DNA of 64,000 nt from WTGA01 sp965231865 (GCA_965231865.1 CBDDOJ010000001.1:434001-498000), one strand, 5' to 3'; positions 23,629 through 33,587 are shown, counted from the stretch's first letter. Translations and numbers: made by a program. The notes: generated from the letters alone by a model not told the origin.

Positions 23629-25467
23629 TCAACAGTCCACCGACCTCAGAATGAAGTGTTCCGGCCCAGCCTCGTCATAGGCGGAAGGACAGGGATCATG
23701 CCCTGCAGGGAATATGGGGGAAGGAACGGGCCTGAATCTCACCTCGTTCCGGGGTCCGCGCTGGCGCGGGTCGGCAACCGGAACGGCTGACAGCAACGAC
23801 TTTGTATAGTCATGGTGTGGGTCCTCGAAAACAGCCTCCCGTGGCCCGATTTCCACAATACGGCCCAGATACATCACGGCGACACGATGGCTGATGCGCT
23901 CGACCACGGCCATGTCGTGGCTAATGAAAAGAAGCGCAATACCCAAATCGGCCTGCAATTCCATCATCAGATTCAGCACCTGGGCCTGTACCGAAACATC
24001 CAGCGCGGAAACCGCCTCATCGGCAATGATGAGCCCGGGATTCAACGCCAGGGCACGGGCAATGGCAACCCGTTGGCGTTGCCCGCCGGAAAGCTCGTGC
24101 GGATATCGCTTCATGAAACTGCGGGGCAGTTCCACCCGGTCGAAAAGGGTTGCAACACGATCCACAAGTTCGGTTCCGCGAACAATGCCGTAGTTGCGCA
24201 GGGGTTCGGAAACCTGGTCAATCAGCCGGATTTGCGGATTGAGTGAGGCAAAAGGATCCTGGAACACCATCTGCATGTTACGTCGCGCAGCCCGCAGCTC
24301 GCGATCGTTCATCGCCATCACGTCATGCCCGTCCAACCTGACCTTTCCGCGCAGGGGTTGGTCCAGCCGCAGGATGGACCGTCCGCAGGAGGACTTTCCA
24401 CAGCCGGATTCACCGACAAGGCCCAGGGTCTCCCCCTGCTTCAGCGTAAACGAGACATCCTCCACCGAATGCACATTGGCCACAACCTGCCTGAAAAAAC
24501 CCTTGCGGATCGGGAAGCGCGTGGTCAGCCCTTTAACCTCCAGCAACACACGGTGTCTCGCGGTACTGGTCCCGGCGATCTTTTCAGGCTCACAACCACC
24601 CATGATTTTCATCAATCCAGGTCCCGACCGGCCCCGCATCTCGCCCAGTTTCGGCACCGAAGCCAGGAGGGACCGGGTGTAGTCGTGTTGCGGGTTTTCG
24701 AAAATCTCGAAAACCGTCCCCTCCTCAATCTGCCGACCGCGATACATGACACTCACCCGATCCGCGATCTGGGCAACCACAGCCATATCGTGGGTGATGA
24801 ACAGTACCGCCGTGCCGCGTTCACGCTTCAGCCGGTCAATTAGTGCCAGTATCTCGGCCTGGACCGTCACATCAAGCGCCGTGGTCGGCTCATCACAGAT
24901 CAAGAGCCGTGGCTCGCATGCCATGGCCATCGCGATCACCACCCGCTGGCGCATCCCGCCGGACAGTTCATGCGGATACTGCTTCAGCCGCTGCTCGGGC
25001 TCAGGAATCCGAACATCATGCAGGAGCGTCCGCGCTCTGTCCCGTGCCTGCGCTTCCTTCAGGCCGAGGTGAATCCTGAGCCCCTCGGTCAACTGACGTT
25101 CCACCGTGAACACCGGATTCAGGGCCGTCATCGGTTCCTGGAAGATCATCCCGATACGATGACCGCGAATCTGACGCATCAGTTGATCATTCGCTCTGCC
25201 AAGATCGATGTCACCTTCCAGGCCATGGTAGCGCAGGCAGCCGGAAGTAATCTTTCCGCCACCGAATTCAACAAGGCGTATCAGGCTGAGCGCGGATACC
25301 GACTTGCCCGAGCCGGACTCACCGACCACACACAGGGTTTCGCCGGACATGACCCGGAACGAGATATTCTCGACCCCCACGACGGCACCTGAGCCTGTCT
25401 CGAACTCCACACGCAGGTTGCTGACATCAACAAGCGGCTGACCCAACATACATTTCTCCAGCATCAT
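23629..25467 (-). CDS. Dipeptide/oligopeptide ABC transporter, fused double ATPase (GsiA-like)
   Basis: A 612-residue fusion of two ABC ATPase domains, like GsiA or a DppD-DppF fusion. The first half has Walker A GESGSGKS, signature LSGGMRQRV and Walker B LLICDEPTTALD; the second has GESGCGKSS, LSGGQRQRV and GLIIADEAVSALD. Each half ends in the oligopeptide-type C-terminal extension (NPQHDYTRSLLASVP and DPHHDYTKSLLSAVP). It is transcribed away from the binding-protein and permease genes that start at 25699, so the importer is split over two divergent units with about 230 bases between them. Substrate is probably a peptide or similar amide. Confidence 0.93.
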   Translation of the reverse strand: MMLEKCMLGQPLVDVSNLRVEFETGSGAVVGVENISFRVMSGETLCVVGESGSGKSVSALSLIRLVEFGGGKITSGCLRYHGLEGDIDLGRANDQLMRQIRGHRIGMIFQEPMTALNPVFTVERQLTEGLRIHLGLKEAQARDRARTLLHDVRIPEPEQRLKQYPHELSGGMRQRVVIAMAMACEPRLLICDEPTTALDVTVQAEILALIDRLKRERGTAVLFITHDMAVVAQIADRVSVMYRGRQIEEGTVFEIFENPQHDYTRSLLASVPKLGEMRGRSGPGLMKIMGGCEPEKIAGTSTARHRVLLEVKGLTTRFPIRKGFFRQVVANVHSVEDVSFTLKQGETLGLVGESGCGKSSCGRSILRLDQPLRGKVRLDGHDVMAMNDRELRAARRNMQMVFQDPFASLNPQIRLIDQVSEPLRNYGIVRGTELVDRVATLFDRVELPRSFMKRYPHELSGGQRQRVAIARALALNPGLIIADEAVSALDVSVQAQVLNLMMELQADLGIALLFISHDMAVVERISHRVAVMYLGRIVEIGPREAVFEDPHHDYTKSLLSAVPVADPRQRGPRNEVRFRPVPSPIFPAGHDPCPSAYDEAGPEHFILRSVDC

Positions 25468-25528
25468 GACTGCACTGATACGGGCAGGGACGCCCTGTAA
25501 GATGACCCTCCCCTGCCCCGAACTGGCA

Positions 25529-25618
25529 ATTGTTCTTTGCCAGATCGATGCCGATAATGGTACTCTGTTTTATGGATATCTTTTGTTGTGATTTAATGCT
25601 TTTCACCCGAATGTCCAT
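25529..25618 (-). pseudogene. N-terminal scrap of an IS110-family transposase
   Basis: The minus-strand translation contains IKQSTIIGIDLAKN, the opening of the DEDD transposase domain of IS110-family elements. The similarity stops within about 30 residues, and the frame then runs on as unrelated sequence. It lies between the two divergent ABC-transporter units. The match is short, so confidence is limited. Confidence 0.4.
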
Positions 25619-25698
25619 CTCCGGCCATCGGCATCATGATGATGACGTACAGCAGGCAAAGTGTCCATTCAATCCGGTTAACTGAATTAGACAATACC

Positions 25699-27399
25699 AT
25701 GAAATATCTTGCGCTCTGCTTCACTGCTGCCACACTGGTACTGACACCGATGGCCATGGCCCAACCGGGTCGCGACGGACATGTCAACATCATTTACTGG
25801 CAGGCACCGTCCATCCTGAACCCGTTCCTTTCGGGTGGAACGAAGGACATTGAAAGCGCAAGCCTGATTATCGAGCCGCTGGCACGGTATGATGAAGGGG
25901 GCAACATGGTGCCTTGGCTTGCAACTGAAATTCCGACTCTCGCCAATGGTGGGATCAGCAAGGGCCTGACTTCCATCACCTGGCAACTGCGCGACGACAT
26001 CCTGTGGTCCGATGGGACATCCCTGACCTCGGCCGATGTCAAGTTCACGGCGGATTACTGCATGCATCCCGAAGGCGGCTGTGCCCAGCTTGCCAACTTC
26101 TCAGGCGTCACCGGGGTTGAAGCAACGGATACGCATCGGGTTACAATCACGTTCGACGAGCCGACACCTTTTCCATACGGCCCATTCGTCGGCGCTGAAA
26201 CTCCGATTATTCAGTCCGCACAGTTCGCCAACTGCCTGGGCGCGGCAGCGCCCAACTGCACCGAACAGAACTTCAATCCCATTGGAACCGGTCCGTTCAG
26301 GGTGGTGGAATTCCGCCCCAATGACGTGATCACCATGGAAGCCAATCCACATTACCGTGACCCGGACAAGCCGGCCTTCGCGACGCTGACCCTCAAAGGG
26401 GGTGGTGATGCCACCGCTGCAGCCCGTGCCGTGATGGAAACAGGCGAATTCGACTATGCCTGGAATCTGCAACTGGCACCGGATGTCATCGCTGAAATGG
26501 AAAAAGGCGGCAAGGGCCAGCCGGTCGCGGGCTTCGGCTCCTTGGTCGAACGGATCATGGTCAACCTCACCAACCCCGATCCCAACCTGGCCGAGGGAGA
26601 GCGCTCGACAACGAAACATTCACACCCGTTCCTTTCGGACATCAATGTCCGAAAGGCACTTTCCATGGCGATTGATCGCGCACTGCTGGTGGAAATCGGT
26701 TACGGCAAGGCTGGCAGACCGACCTGTAATGTGGTTCCGGCACCTGACCTCTACAACTCATCGGCCAACGACAGTTGTCTGACCCAGGATATTGCCGGCG
26801 CCAATGCGCTGCTCGACCAGTCCGAATGGGTGGATTCGAACGGCAATGGCATCCGCGACAGGGATGGCGTTGAACTGGACATCCTCTACCAGACATCAAC
26901 CAACGCCGTGCGCCAGGACTTCCAGGTACTGATCAAGCAGTGGTGGTCTGAAATCGGTGTCGCGACAACGCTTCGCAATATCGATGCAGCGGTTTTCTTC
27001 GGCAGTGACCCGGGGTCACCCGACACCTATCAAAAATTCTATGCCGACGTTGAGATGTACACAAACAACTTCAACGGTACGGACCCGCAGTCCTACCTCG
27101 CCAACTGGCTCTGCTCGGTTATTCCACATCCCGACACCCAATGGCAGGGCGGCAATATGCCTCGCTACTGTAATCCGAAGTACGATGCGCTTCACAAGGA
27201 ACTGACAACGACGGCAGAGATCAGCGAGCGGGCACGTATTGCCCGAGAGCTCAACGACATGCTGATGCAGGACATTGTGATGATTCCGCTTGTCCATCGG
27301 GGGCGACTCTCCACCCATGCCAACAGTCTTGGCGGTATCAAATTGAACGTGTGGGACAGCGAACTCTGGAACGCAGCCGACTGGTACCGTATCCGGTAG
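25699..27399 (+). CDS. ABC transporter substrate-binding protein, family 5 (peptide type)
   Basis: A 566-residue extracytoplasmic binding protein. A signal peptide (MKYLALCFTAATLVLTPMAMA, cleavage before QPG) precedes the mature domain. Family-5 features include LIIEPLARYDEGGNMVPWLA, WQLRDDILWSDGTSLTSADVKF and the FNPIGTGPFRVVEF strand. The start at 25699 is chosen for the signal peptide; upstream in-frame ATG codons add 21 residues with no such feature. It heads the plus-strand unit with two permease genes. Substrate cannot be deduced beyond peptide-like compounds. Confidence 0.92.
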   Translation: MKYLALCFTAATLVLTPMAMAQPGRDGHVNIIYWQAPSILNPFLSGGTKDIESASLIIEPLARYDEGGNMVPWLATEIPTLANGGISKGLTSITWQLRDDILWSDGTSLTSADVKFTADYCMHPEGGCAQLANFSGVTGVEATDTHRVTITFDEPTPFPYGPFVGAETPIIQSAQFANCLGAAAPNCTEQNFNPIGTGPFRVVEFRPNDVITMEANPHYRDPDKPAFATLTLKGGGDATAAARAVMETGEFDYAWNLQLAPDVIAEMEKGGKGQPVAGFGSLVERIMVNLTNPDPNLAEGERSTTKHSHPFLSDINVRKALSMAIDRALLVEIGYGKAGRPTCNVVPAPDLYNSSANDSCLTQDIAGANALLDQSEWVDSNGNGIRDRDGVELDILYQTSTNAVRQDFQVLIKQWWSEIGVATTLRNIDAAVFFGSDPGSPDTYQKFYADVEMYTNNFNGTDPQSYLANWLCSVIPHPDTQWQGGNMPRYCNPKYDALHKELTTTAEISERARIARELNDMLMQDIVMIPLVHRGRLSTHANSLGGIKLNVWDSELWNAADWYRIR

Positions 27400-27521
27400 T
27401 GACATGAAGGTGCCCGACCACACCTTCTCCCGGCGGGTCCGGCCAGGGCCGGGCCTGATCCAACCCTGATCAAGACCCTCCGGATGGCCGCAACGGACAG
27501 AACACAGGAACGCGTCTACCG

Positions 27522-28529
27522 ATGCTGACCTATACCCTTAGACGTCTCGTCCTGTCCATCCCGACACTGCTGTTCATTAGCCTCGTCATCTTTCTGCTGC
27601 TGGAACTTGCGCCAGGGGACCCGATGGCGCAGGTTCCGCTGACCGTGCCACCGGAGGTCAAGGAAAAAATGCGCGAGGCACTCGGAATCGGACAGCCTGT
27701 ACACATCCGCTTCAGCAAGTGGCTGTACCAGTTTTTCCTGATTGAACCGATGGTCCTGGTGGATACGTTTCTTGGAACAACATTTTCCGAAGGCGCGCAA
27801 CGTGTGATCTCATGGCAGACCCGTTCACCGGTCATGGATATCGTGGCGCAACGTCTTCCGCAGACACTCTGGGTTGTTGGTGTGGCCTATGTGGTCGCCG
27901 TGCTGATCGCATTACCGGTCGGCATCTACTCGGCCTATCGCCAGTATTCCGTCTTTGATCAGGCCGGCACATTCATCACGATGATCGGCTTTTCGGTCCC
28001 GCCCTTCTTTTCCGGGGTGCTTGTCATCGTGATCTTCTCGGTCCAACTCGGCTGGTTTCCCTCGATTTACAACACGACGCATGTTGTGAACGACTGGGAC
28101 AGTTTCCTCGTCCAGTTGAAACAGATGGTGCTGCCGGTCATGGTACTGGCCCTGCAGATCACCTCGCAACTCAGCCGCTTCATGCGAGCTTCGGTACTCG
28201 ACAATCTCAGCGAGGACTATGTCCGTACCGCCAGGGCCAAGGGGCTGTCCGAGCGTACGGTGGTCCTGGTTCATGTGCTGCGCAATTCGCTCATCCCGGT
28301 CATTACCGTCATTGCACTCGGTGTACCGGCAATTTTCGGGGGGGCGATTATCACCGAACAAATATTCAAGGTAAACGGAATCGGCCAGCTTCTTATCACG
28401 GCCATCCAGGCCAATGATCTTCCGATGGTCCAGACACTGACCTTCATCTTCGCCGTCCTGATTGTGCTTTTCAATCTTCTCGCCGATATCCTCTACGGCA
28501 TCCTTGATCCACGAATCCGCTATGACTGA
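27522..28529 (+). CDS. Oligopeptide-type ABC transporter permease, DppB-like
   Basis: A 335-residue inner-membrane permease. It opens with MLTYTLRRLVLSIPTLLFISLVIFLLLELAPGDP, the typical first helix of DppB-type permeases with the conserved APGDP. The cytoplasmic EAA-type loop is DYVRTARAKGLSERTVVLVHVLRNSLIPVI. About six membrane helices are visible. It lies 122 bases after the binding-protein gene and its end overlaps the DppC-like gene by 8 bases. Confidence 0.93.
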   Translation: MLTYTLRRLVLSIPTLLFISLVIFLLLELAPGDPMAQVPLTVPPEVKEKMREALGIGQPVHIRFSKWLYQFFLIEPMVLVDTFLGTTFSEGAQRVISWQTRSPVMDIVAQRLPQTLWVVGVAYVVAVLIALPVGIYSAYRQYSVFDQAGTFITMIGFSVPPFFSGVLVIVIFSVQLGWFPSIYNTTHVVNDWDSFLVQLKQMVLPVMVLALQITSQLSRFMRASVLDNLSEDYVRTARAKGLSERTVVLVHVLRNSLIPVITVIALGVPAIFGGAIITEQIFKVNGIGQLLITAIQANDLPMVQTLTFIFAVLIVLFNLLADILYGILDPRIRYD

Positions 28530-29490
28530 ACAGACCATTGACCGTGGGACGGGAACCGAAATCAGCCGTTCGCAATGGTGGGATGTCTGGAAGCAGTTCA
28601 GAACACACCGGGGGGCGCTGGTGGGCATGATCGTCTTCACCTCGATCATTCTTACGGTACTGATCGGCCCCTTTGTCTACTGGAATGACCCGCAATTCGT
28701 GCCCGCGGGCCGTGATTTCATTACACTCCGGGACACGCGCCCGATCTATGTGGCACTGTGGGACGCCGGTGCAAAGATCAACTGGGCGCATCCACTCGGC
28801 ACTGACAATCTGGGACGGGATATCCTTGCACGTCTGCTATCGGGCGGCCGCGTATCGGTCGCTGTCGGCCTGACAGCGATGCTGCTTAGTCTCGTCATCG
28901 GCACGGTTATCGGGGTGCTTGCGGGTTATTTCCGACGGCTCGACGGGCTGCTGATGCGTCTTACCGATCTCTTCCTTGCGCTGCCCCTGCTACCTCTCCT
29001 GCTGGTCGCTGTGCTGCTTTTCCGTGCTCCCCTGTCTGCCACCTTTGGACCCGAGGGGGGAATATTTGTCCTGGTCGTGACTCTGGTCGGTATCACGTCC
29101 TGGATGCAGACTGCGCGTATCGTTCGGGGTGATGTTCTGGCACTCAAGGAGCGTGAATTCGTACTGGCGGCACGGTCGATCGGCACCTCGCCACCATGGA
29201 TGATCCTGCGGCACATCCTTCCCAACATCCTGTCACCCATCATGGTGTCGGCAACACTGGGCATTGCAACGGCCATCATTACCGAATCGGCACTTTCTTT
29301 CCTTGGCTTCGGTTTTCCACCGGACTTCCCGACCTGGGGCAAGCTGCTTTTCGATGCGGTCGACCGGATGGAGATCTACCCTGAGCGCGTGGTGTGGCCC
29401 GGTCTCGCAATCTCGCTGACCGTTCTTTCCGTGAATTACATCGGTGACGGCCTGAGAGATGCGCTTGATCCGAGAATCCGCAATCGCTGA
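28522..29490 (+). CDS. Oligopeptide-type ABC transporter permease, DppC-like
   Basis: A 322-residue inner-membrane permease with an N-terminal helix (RGALVGMIVFTSIILTVLIG) followed by HPLGTDNLGRDILARLLSGGRVS, the hallmark of the DppC half, and the coupling loop EFVLAARSIGTSPPWMILRHILPN. The start at 28522 overlaps the previous stop by 8 bases; the longer frame from 28462 would lie inside the preceding gene. It pairs with the DppB-like protein and the fused ATPase to form the importer. Confidence 0.93.
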   Translation: MTEQTIDRGTGTEISRSQWWDVWKQFRTHRGALVGMIVFTSIILTVLIGPFVYWNDPQFVPAGRDFITLRDTRPIYVALWDAGAKINWAHPLGTDNLGRDILARLLSGGRVSVAVGLTAMLLSLVIGTVIGVLAGYFRRLDGLLMRLTDLFLALPLLPLLLVAVLLFRAPLSATFGPEGGIFVLVVTLVGITSWMQTARIVRGDVLALKEREFVLAARSIGTSPPWMILRHILPNILSPIMVSATLGIATAIITESALSFLGFGFPPDFPTWGKLLFDAVDRMEIYPERVVWPGLAISLTVLSVNYIGDGLRDALDPRIRNR

Positions 29491-29665
29491 AAACAGCAAA
29501 CGCCGTGAGGGCCCGTCTCCACCCGATCATGCCACCGTGGACCCGGCCCGGCGAGCAGCCCTCATCACCGTTGAAAGTCGGCTTGCCGCATCCCGGTGTT
29601 TCGGTAAAATACCGTCTGCTCTTCGTAAAGAATACAGTCTTCTTACTGTTGAGTTTTCCAACATC

Positions 29666-29903
29666 ATGAAAGTGAGAATCAAAAATATCCCTGCCATTCA
29701 TGCCGCCCGGATTCGTCATGTTGGCCCTTACCAGGAAATCGGGCCCTGTTTCATGCGTCTCTTTCAATGGACCGCATCCATAGGCCTCCCCGGGTCGGGG
29801 GATCAGCCTGTCCCATGATAACCCTGAGATTGTCACACCGGAAAATCTTCGCCCGGATGCCTGTCTAGAACTGGAGACTGATGCCATTCCACCATGTGAT
29901 TAA
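29666..29903 (+). pseudogene. Frameshifted and truncated GyrI-like (SbmC) domain
   Basis: From the ATG at 29666 the frame reads MKVRIKNIPAIHAARIRHVG then PYQEIGPCFMRLFQWTASIGL, which is the start of an AraC-effector-binding/GyrI-like domain. This frame stops at 29818. From about 29808 the next frame continues the same family with LSHDNPEIVTPENLRPDACLEL and stops at 29903. The domain normally runs about 150 residues; only about 80 remain, so the gene is both frameshifted and missing its second half. Confidence 0.6.
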
Positions 29904-30327
29904 CGAACTGAACCAAACAAAATGATTAAAATCAATTGTAGACTACATTCTCAGCAGAAAAATTCAGGCGAGCAAATACTAAAGACACGTTTTTCATCTG
30001 GCCAATAAATTCTGTCACAAACATCTGTTACCGAAATCTATGGAGACTCAATGCAAGCTGATAATCCGTTCAAGTAATGGGATAAATCTGCTCCATAGTA
30101 ACGAATGAAGACGCTTTGCCCTGGTGAAAAAAGTGTGCCGCTACGACTTACCCGTGAGATGCTTCCCAAAACCTCATAACAAAAACCAAAACCACGACGT
30201 GCTGTACCCTACCCAATAGCAGATCGATTCCTACCCGGAAAGCTACCCACCATTTCGTGCATAACCGACCCCTTGTACAACAACATGGCAGGAAAGTTTC
30301 CATCAGGAAATCGATATCACCCTTATC
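29904..30327. other. Intergenic region with no feature seen
   Basis: About 420 bases of relatively AT-rich DNA between the GyrI-like remnant and the aminotransferase gene. No open frame of note, tRNA, repeat or clear terminator was found. Confidence 0.6.
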
Positions 30328-31650
30328 TCAGGCAATAACCCGGTTGCGATCCACCACAATCTGCCTGAATGCCTCAACAAACCCGGAAATTTCATCCTCA
30401 CCCACGGTCAACATCAGTGCCATGAAGCCTCTGCGTGCAATGTAGTAGCCCTGCTCAATCAAATCCAGAAATACCAGTTCCCGGATCCGGTCATCGGAGT
30501 CAACAAGATCGTCCTGGTTTCCGATCCGGTTTCTGGTTGCGTGCATTCCAATCAGCGATCCGGTGCCCGTAAACTGCAAACAGACCTGATGGTCCCGGGC
30601 AATCGTATTCAGCGTTCTTCTCAACGCCGCTCCTTTCGCGTTCAATTCATCCAGTAATTCATGGTCAAGCAACCTGGTCAGTGCGGCCACCCCTGCGGCC
30701 ATTGTCAACACGTTATTATTAAAGGTTCCGGCATGGGGAATGGCATCGGACCGCCTCGGGTCAAAGATTTCCATGAATCTACCCGCTCCACCAAAAGCAC
30801 CGAATGTCATGCCACCCCCGATATATTTTCCCAGGGTGGTCATATCCGGCATAATGCCCAACAGCCCCTGCGCGCCGTTCCGCGACAGTCTGGAGGTCAT
30901 CACTTCATCAAAGATCAGAACCGACCCGGCTTCCTCGCTCCGGCTCCTTAACACCTGAAGGAATTCCCGGGACCCTGGAATACAGCCTGCAGAACCCTGG
31001 ACCGGTTCCACCAGCACACAGGCGACCTCCTTTCCGTACTCGTCAAACAGCCGGCTTGCCATGCTCACATCGTTGTACTTGCCAACAAGGTATTCATAGG
31101 GTGCATTCAGCGGCATCCCGCCACCCCCGAAATAAAGCAGGCCGCCATGATATCCTCCGTCGAACACAATGACCTTTTTCCGGCCGGTCACATGGCGGGC
31201 AGTGGCGATGGCCATTAAATTCGCTTCCGTTCCAGAATTGGTAAACCGGACCTTGTCGATAGAGGGGAACCGGGCGCAAACCAGTTCAGCCAATCGGATT
31301 TCACTGGCAGTGTGACCGCTTGGATTGATCCCGTTATCCAGCGCAGCATCAATGGCGCTCCGGATTTCAGGGGGATTGTGACCAAACAATCCTGCCGTAT
31401 ACTCACCCAGCATATTGACATATTCATACCCGTCCGCGTCGGTTACGCGACAACCCTCAGCAGACACAATTCTCAACGGGAACGGGTTGTGGAACAACAC
31501 GGTCCGGGTATTGCCCCCCGGCAGATAGTCCGTGGAAATCTCAAATGACTTGGCCGACTCCGGATGGTGATCAACATACCGTATTCTGGCGGCACGCAAT
31601 GCCTCATCCAGCAGGTCTTCCGGTTCAATGGCTTTTTGTACAGTTGTCAT
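30328..31650 (-). CDS. Class III aminotransferase, glutamate-1-semialdehyde aminomutase-like
   Basis: A 440-residue PLP enzyme. It shows FTNSGTEANLMAIATARHVTGRKKVIVFDGGYHGG, the cofactor aspartate in LIFDEVMTS (about 248) and the Schiff-base lysine at about 275 in TLGKYIGGGMTFGAFGG, which is the aminomutase-type motif. Authentic HemL proteins differ at the N terminus and usually sit alone; many HemL-like paralogues act on other amino acids or beta-amino acids, so this is not called hemL. The start at 31650 has a strong AGGAGG site. It is divergent from a threonine-dehydratase-like PLP gene, 122 bases apart. Confidence 0.88.
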   Translation of the reverse strand: MTTVQKAIEPEDLLDEALRAARIRYVDHHPESAKSFEISTDYLPGGNTRTVLFHNPFPLRIVSAEGCRVTDADGYEYVNMLGEYTAGLFGHNPPEIRSAIDAALDNGINPSGHTASEIRLAELVCARFPSIDKVRFTNSGTEANLMAIATARHVTGRKKVIVFDGGYHGGLLYFGGGGMPLNAPYEYLVGKYNDVSMASRLFDEYGKEVACVLVEPVQGSAGCIPGSREFLQVLRSRSEEAGSVLIFDEVMTSRLSRNGAQGLLGIMPDMTTLGKYIGGGMTFGAFGGAGRFMEIFDPRRSDAIPHAGTFNNNVLTMAAGVAALTRLLDHELLDELNAKGAALRRTLNTIARDHQVCLQFTGTGSLIGMHATRNRIGNQDDLVDSDDRIRELVFLDLIEQGYYIARRGFMALMLTVGEDEISGFVEAFRQIVVDRNRVIA

Positions 31651-31772
31651 CACAAACCTCCTGTTCAATGTTGGTTACGAACACATAACCTGTAAAATAC
31701 CACTGTCCTGCATGGTTAAACCATACACAATCCCAACATTCCCTCCTTACCCTATTTCTGCAAATTCAAGAC

Positions 31773-32726
31773 ATGACAAACAAAACCGAACCCGATCTGG
31801 CCGGTATCGAACAGGCTGCCCGGACCATACGCCCTTACCTGGAACCCACTCCCCTGGTACGGTCAGAGCTGTTATCACAGGCCCTCAATGCGGACATATG
31901 GCTCAAGAATGAAACCGTCACACCCATCGCCTCCTTCAAACTTCGCGGAGCCCTGAATTCAGCGGTGGATGCCCATGAGCGGGGAATCAGCGGCCTGGTC
32001 ACCTCGTCCACAGGGAATCATGGGCAGGGCGTTGCGTACGCAGCAAGGCTGCTGGACATGAAGGCCGACATCTTCCTGCCCAATCCGGCCAATCCGGTGA
32101 AAGCCCGGATGATTGAAGCATTCGGCGGAACCGTCCATGAGATCGGTGAGGATCTGGATGTCTCGAAATATGCGGCCATCGAGTATGCCAGGCGTCATGG
32201 CCTGACCTTTATCGACGATGGAAACGACATCAGGGTCATGGAAGGCGCAGGCACCATCGGGTATGAAATTACCCGGCAACTGCAGGATATCGATCTGGTC
32301 CTGATTCCCCTCGGCGGCGGCAATCTCGCGGGGGGATGCGCCGTGCCTGTCAAGTCCCTCCAACCAACGGCCCGGGTCATTACCGTACAGGCCAAAGGGT
32401 CTCCTGCGGTCACCCGGAGCTTTCATCAAAAACAGGCCGTCGAATGCGATGTCAACACGTTGGCCGACGGGCTGGTTACCCGCGTACCGCCTGCGCTGGC
32501 ACTGAATATGCTTTGGAAAAATGTGGACGATGCCTGGCTGGCTTCCGATGACGAACTCCTTGCTGCCACACACGCCTTGATGCAAAGCGCACATGTCCTC
32601 GTGGAACCCGCCGGGGCGGCATCCCTGGCAGGGGCCTGCCGGCACAAGGGAATCATACGACACAAACGGGTCGTTTTGATCCTGACCGGCGTAGAGTCAG
32701 AGAGTGGCGCGCGCATCGGTAGGTGA
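31773..32726 (+). CDS. Threonine/serine dehydratase-like PLP enzyme
   Basis: A 317-residue fold-type II PLP enzyme. ASFKLRGA holds the Schiff-base lysine (about 56), SSTGNHGQGVAYAA binds the substrate carboxylate, and PLGGGNLAGGCAVPVK is the phosphate-binding glycine loop. There is no C-terminal ACT regulatory domain, so it is a catabolic-type dehydratase or a relative such as EutB of ectoine use. The divergent aminotransferase-like gene may belong to the same pathway (inference). The stop is followed almost at once by the 3' end of a group II intron remnant lying on the other strand. Confidence 0.88.
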   Translation: MTNKTEPDLAGIEQAARTIRPYLEPTPLVRSELLSQALNADIWLKNETVTPIASFKLRGALNSAVDAHERGISGLVTSSTGNHGQGVAYAARLLDMKADIFLPNPANPVKARMIEAFGGTVHEIGEDLDVSKYAAIEYARRHGLTFIDDGNDIRVMEGAGTIGYEITRQLQDIDLVLIPLGGGNLAGGCAVPVKSLQPTARVITVQAKGSPAVTRSFHQKQAVECDVNTLADGLVTRVPPALALNMLWKNVDDAWLASDDELLAATHALMQSAHVLVEPAGAASLAGACRHKGIIRHKRVVLILTGVESESGARIGR

Positions 32727-32734
32727 AGGCTGTG

Positions 32735-33587
32735 CCTATTCCCGCCCTTTCGGTTATGCGGGTGGGTTCGCAATTCCACCATGAACCACGTTTCCACTCT
32801 CTGCTCACCGAACCCGGCGTGCCAATTTCCAGCACCGGGCTCTCCAGCCGAATCAGGTGTCTCGCTCACACCGCACCTGCCATCAGAGAAAGGAATATCG
32901 GACTCTGTGAAACCGTCCGTTCGTCGAATGGTGCACCCCATCCCACTGCTCCTGATCTCTTCTGACCGATACGCCGTCAGGCCTGTCAACGCCCCGACGA
33001 CCGTGCGTCCCTCCCTGGTCGCACCGGCTTCGCTTATGCCTGTGATACTTCTGAACTCTTTGCATTAATGGTGGGTAATAGGCTAAGCCACTCCACCCGC
33101 CTTCGCTCTTCCGACATCCCTCCGAACCTGAGGTCCCTTTCCTCGACCGGCATTACCCGGCGTCTTCAGTACTACGAACCTCTCCGCCACCCTGCCGGCT
33201 CGGCCTGACCCTCGCGGGTTTCCGGTTGGTGTGTGCTGCACCACCGACAGGGCTTCCCGTGTTGCTACCATCCCCATCTTCCATGCGTGCTATCGTCAGT
33301 ACCCCGGCGGAACCGGACGGTGCGTGGGTCGCTCGCTTCCCGTCTGGTGGCAACCTTCCCCGTATTAACGGCGGGTCGGCTTCCGCATTGCTTGTTTCGA
33401 GGCCTGCTCAACGTTTACTTCGCGTTATGGCCCGCATGGTCGCTGAACCGCCCAAGGCGGTCCTTCTGTCAGAGTGCTTCAGCCCATATCGTTGCCTTTA
33501 TGGGCCGCTCCGACTGCTACCGGCTGGAGCGACAGTTGCCGGACGGGATTCGCACCCGCAAGGAAATGGCGCCTTTCCACGGCGCAC
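32735..33587 (-). mobile_element. Group II intron remnant without reverse transcriptase
   Basis: Read on the minus strand from 33587 the sequence begins GTGCGCCGTGGAAAGGCGCC, a bacterial group II intron 5' end, then GGGTGCGAATCCCG. The conserved run with GGGAAGCCTGTCGGT follows, whose translation VVQHTPTGNPRGSG and FVVLKTPGNAGRGKGPQ is familiar from the stretch before intron reverse transcriptases. Domain V lies at 32804-32842. The reverse transcriptase gene expected between these parts is missing, leaving about 850 bases. The exact 3' boundary is unresolved, but it lies within a few dozen bases of the dehydratase stop. Confidence 0.72.
32804..32842 (-). ncRNA. Group II intron domain V
   Basis: On the minus strand, AGCCCGG pairs with CCGGGTT to form the lower helix with the AGC catalytic triad, TGC pairs with GCA above it, the cap contains GAAA, and a two-base CG bulge sits on the 3' strand. 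This is the expected domain V architecture. Confidence 0.7.
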
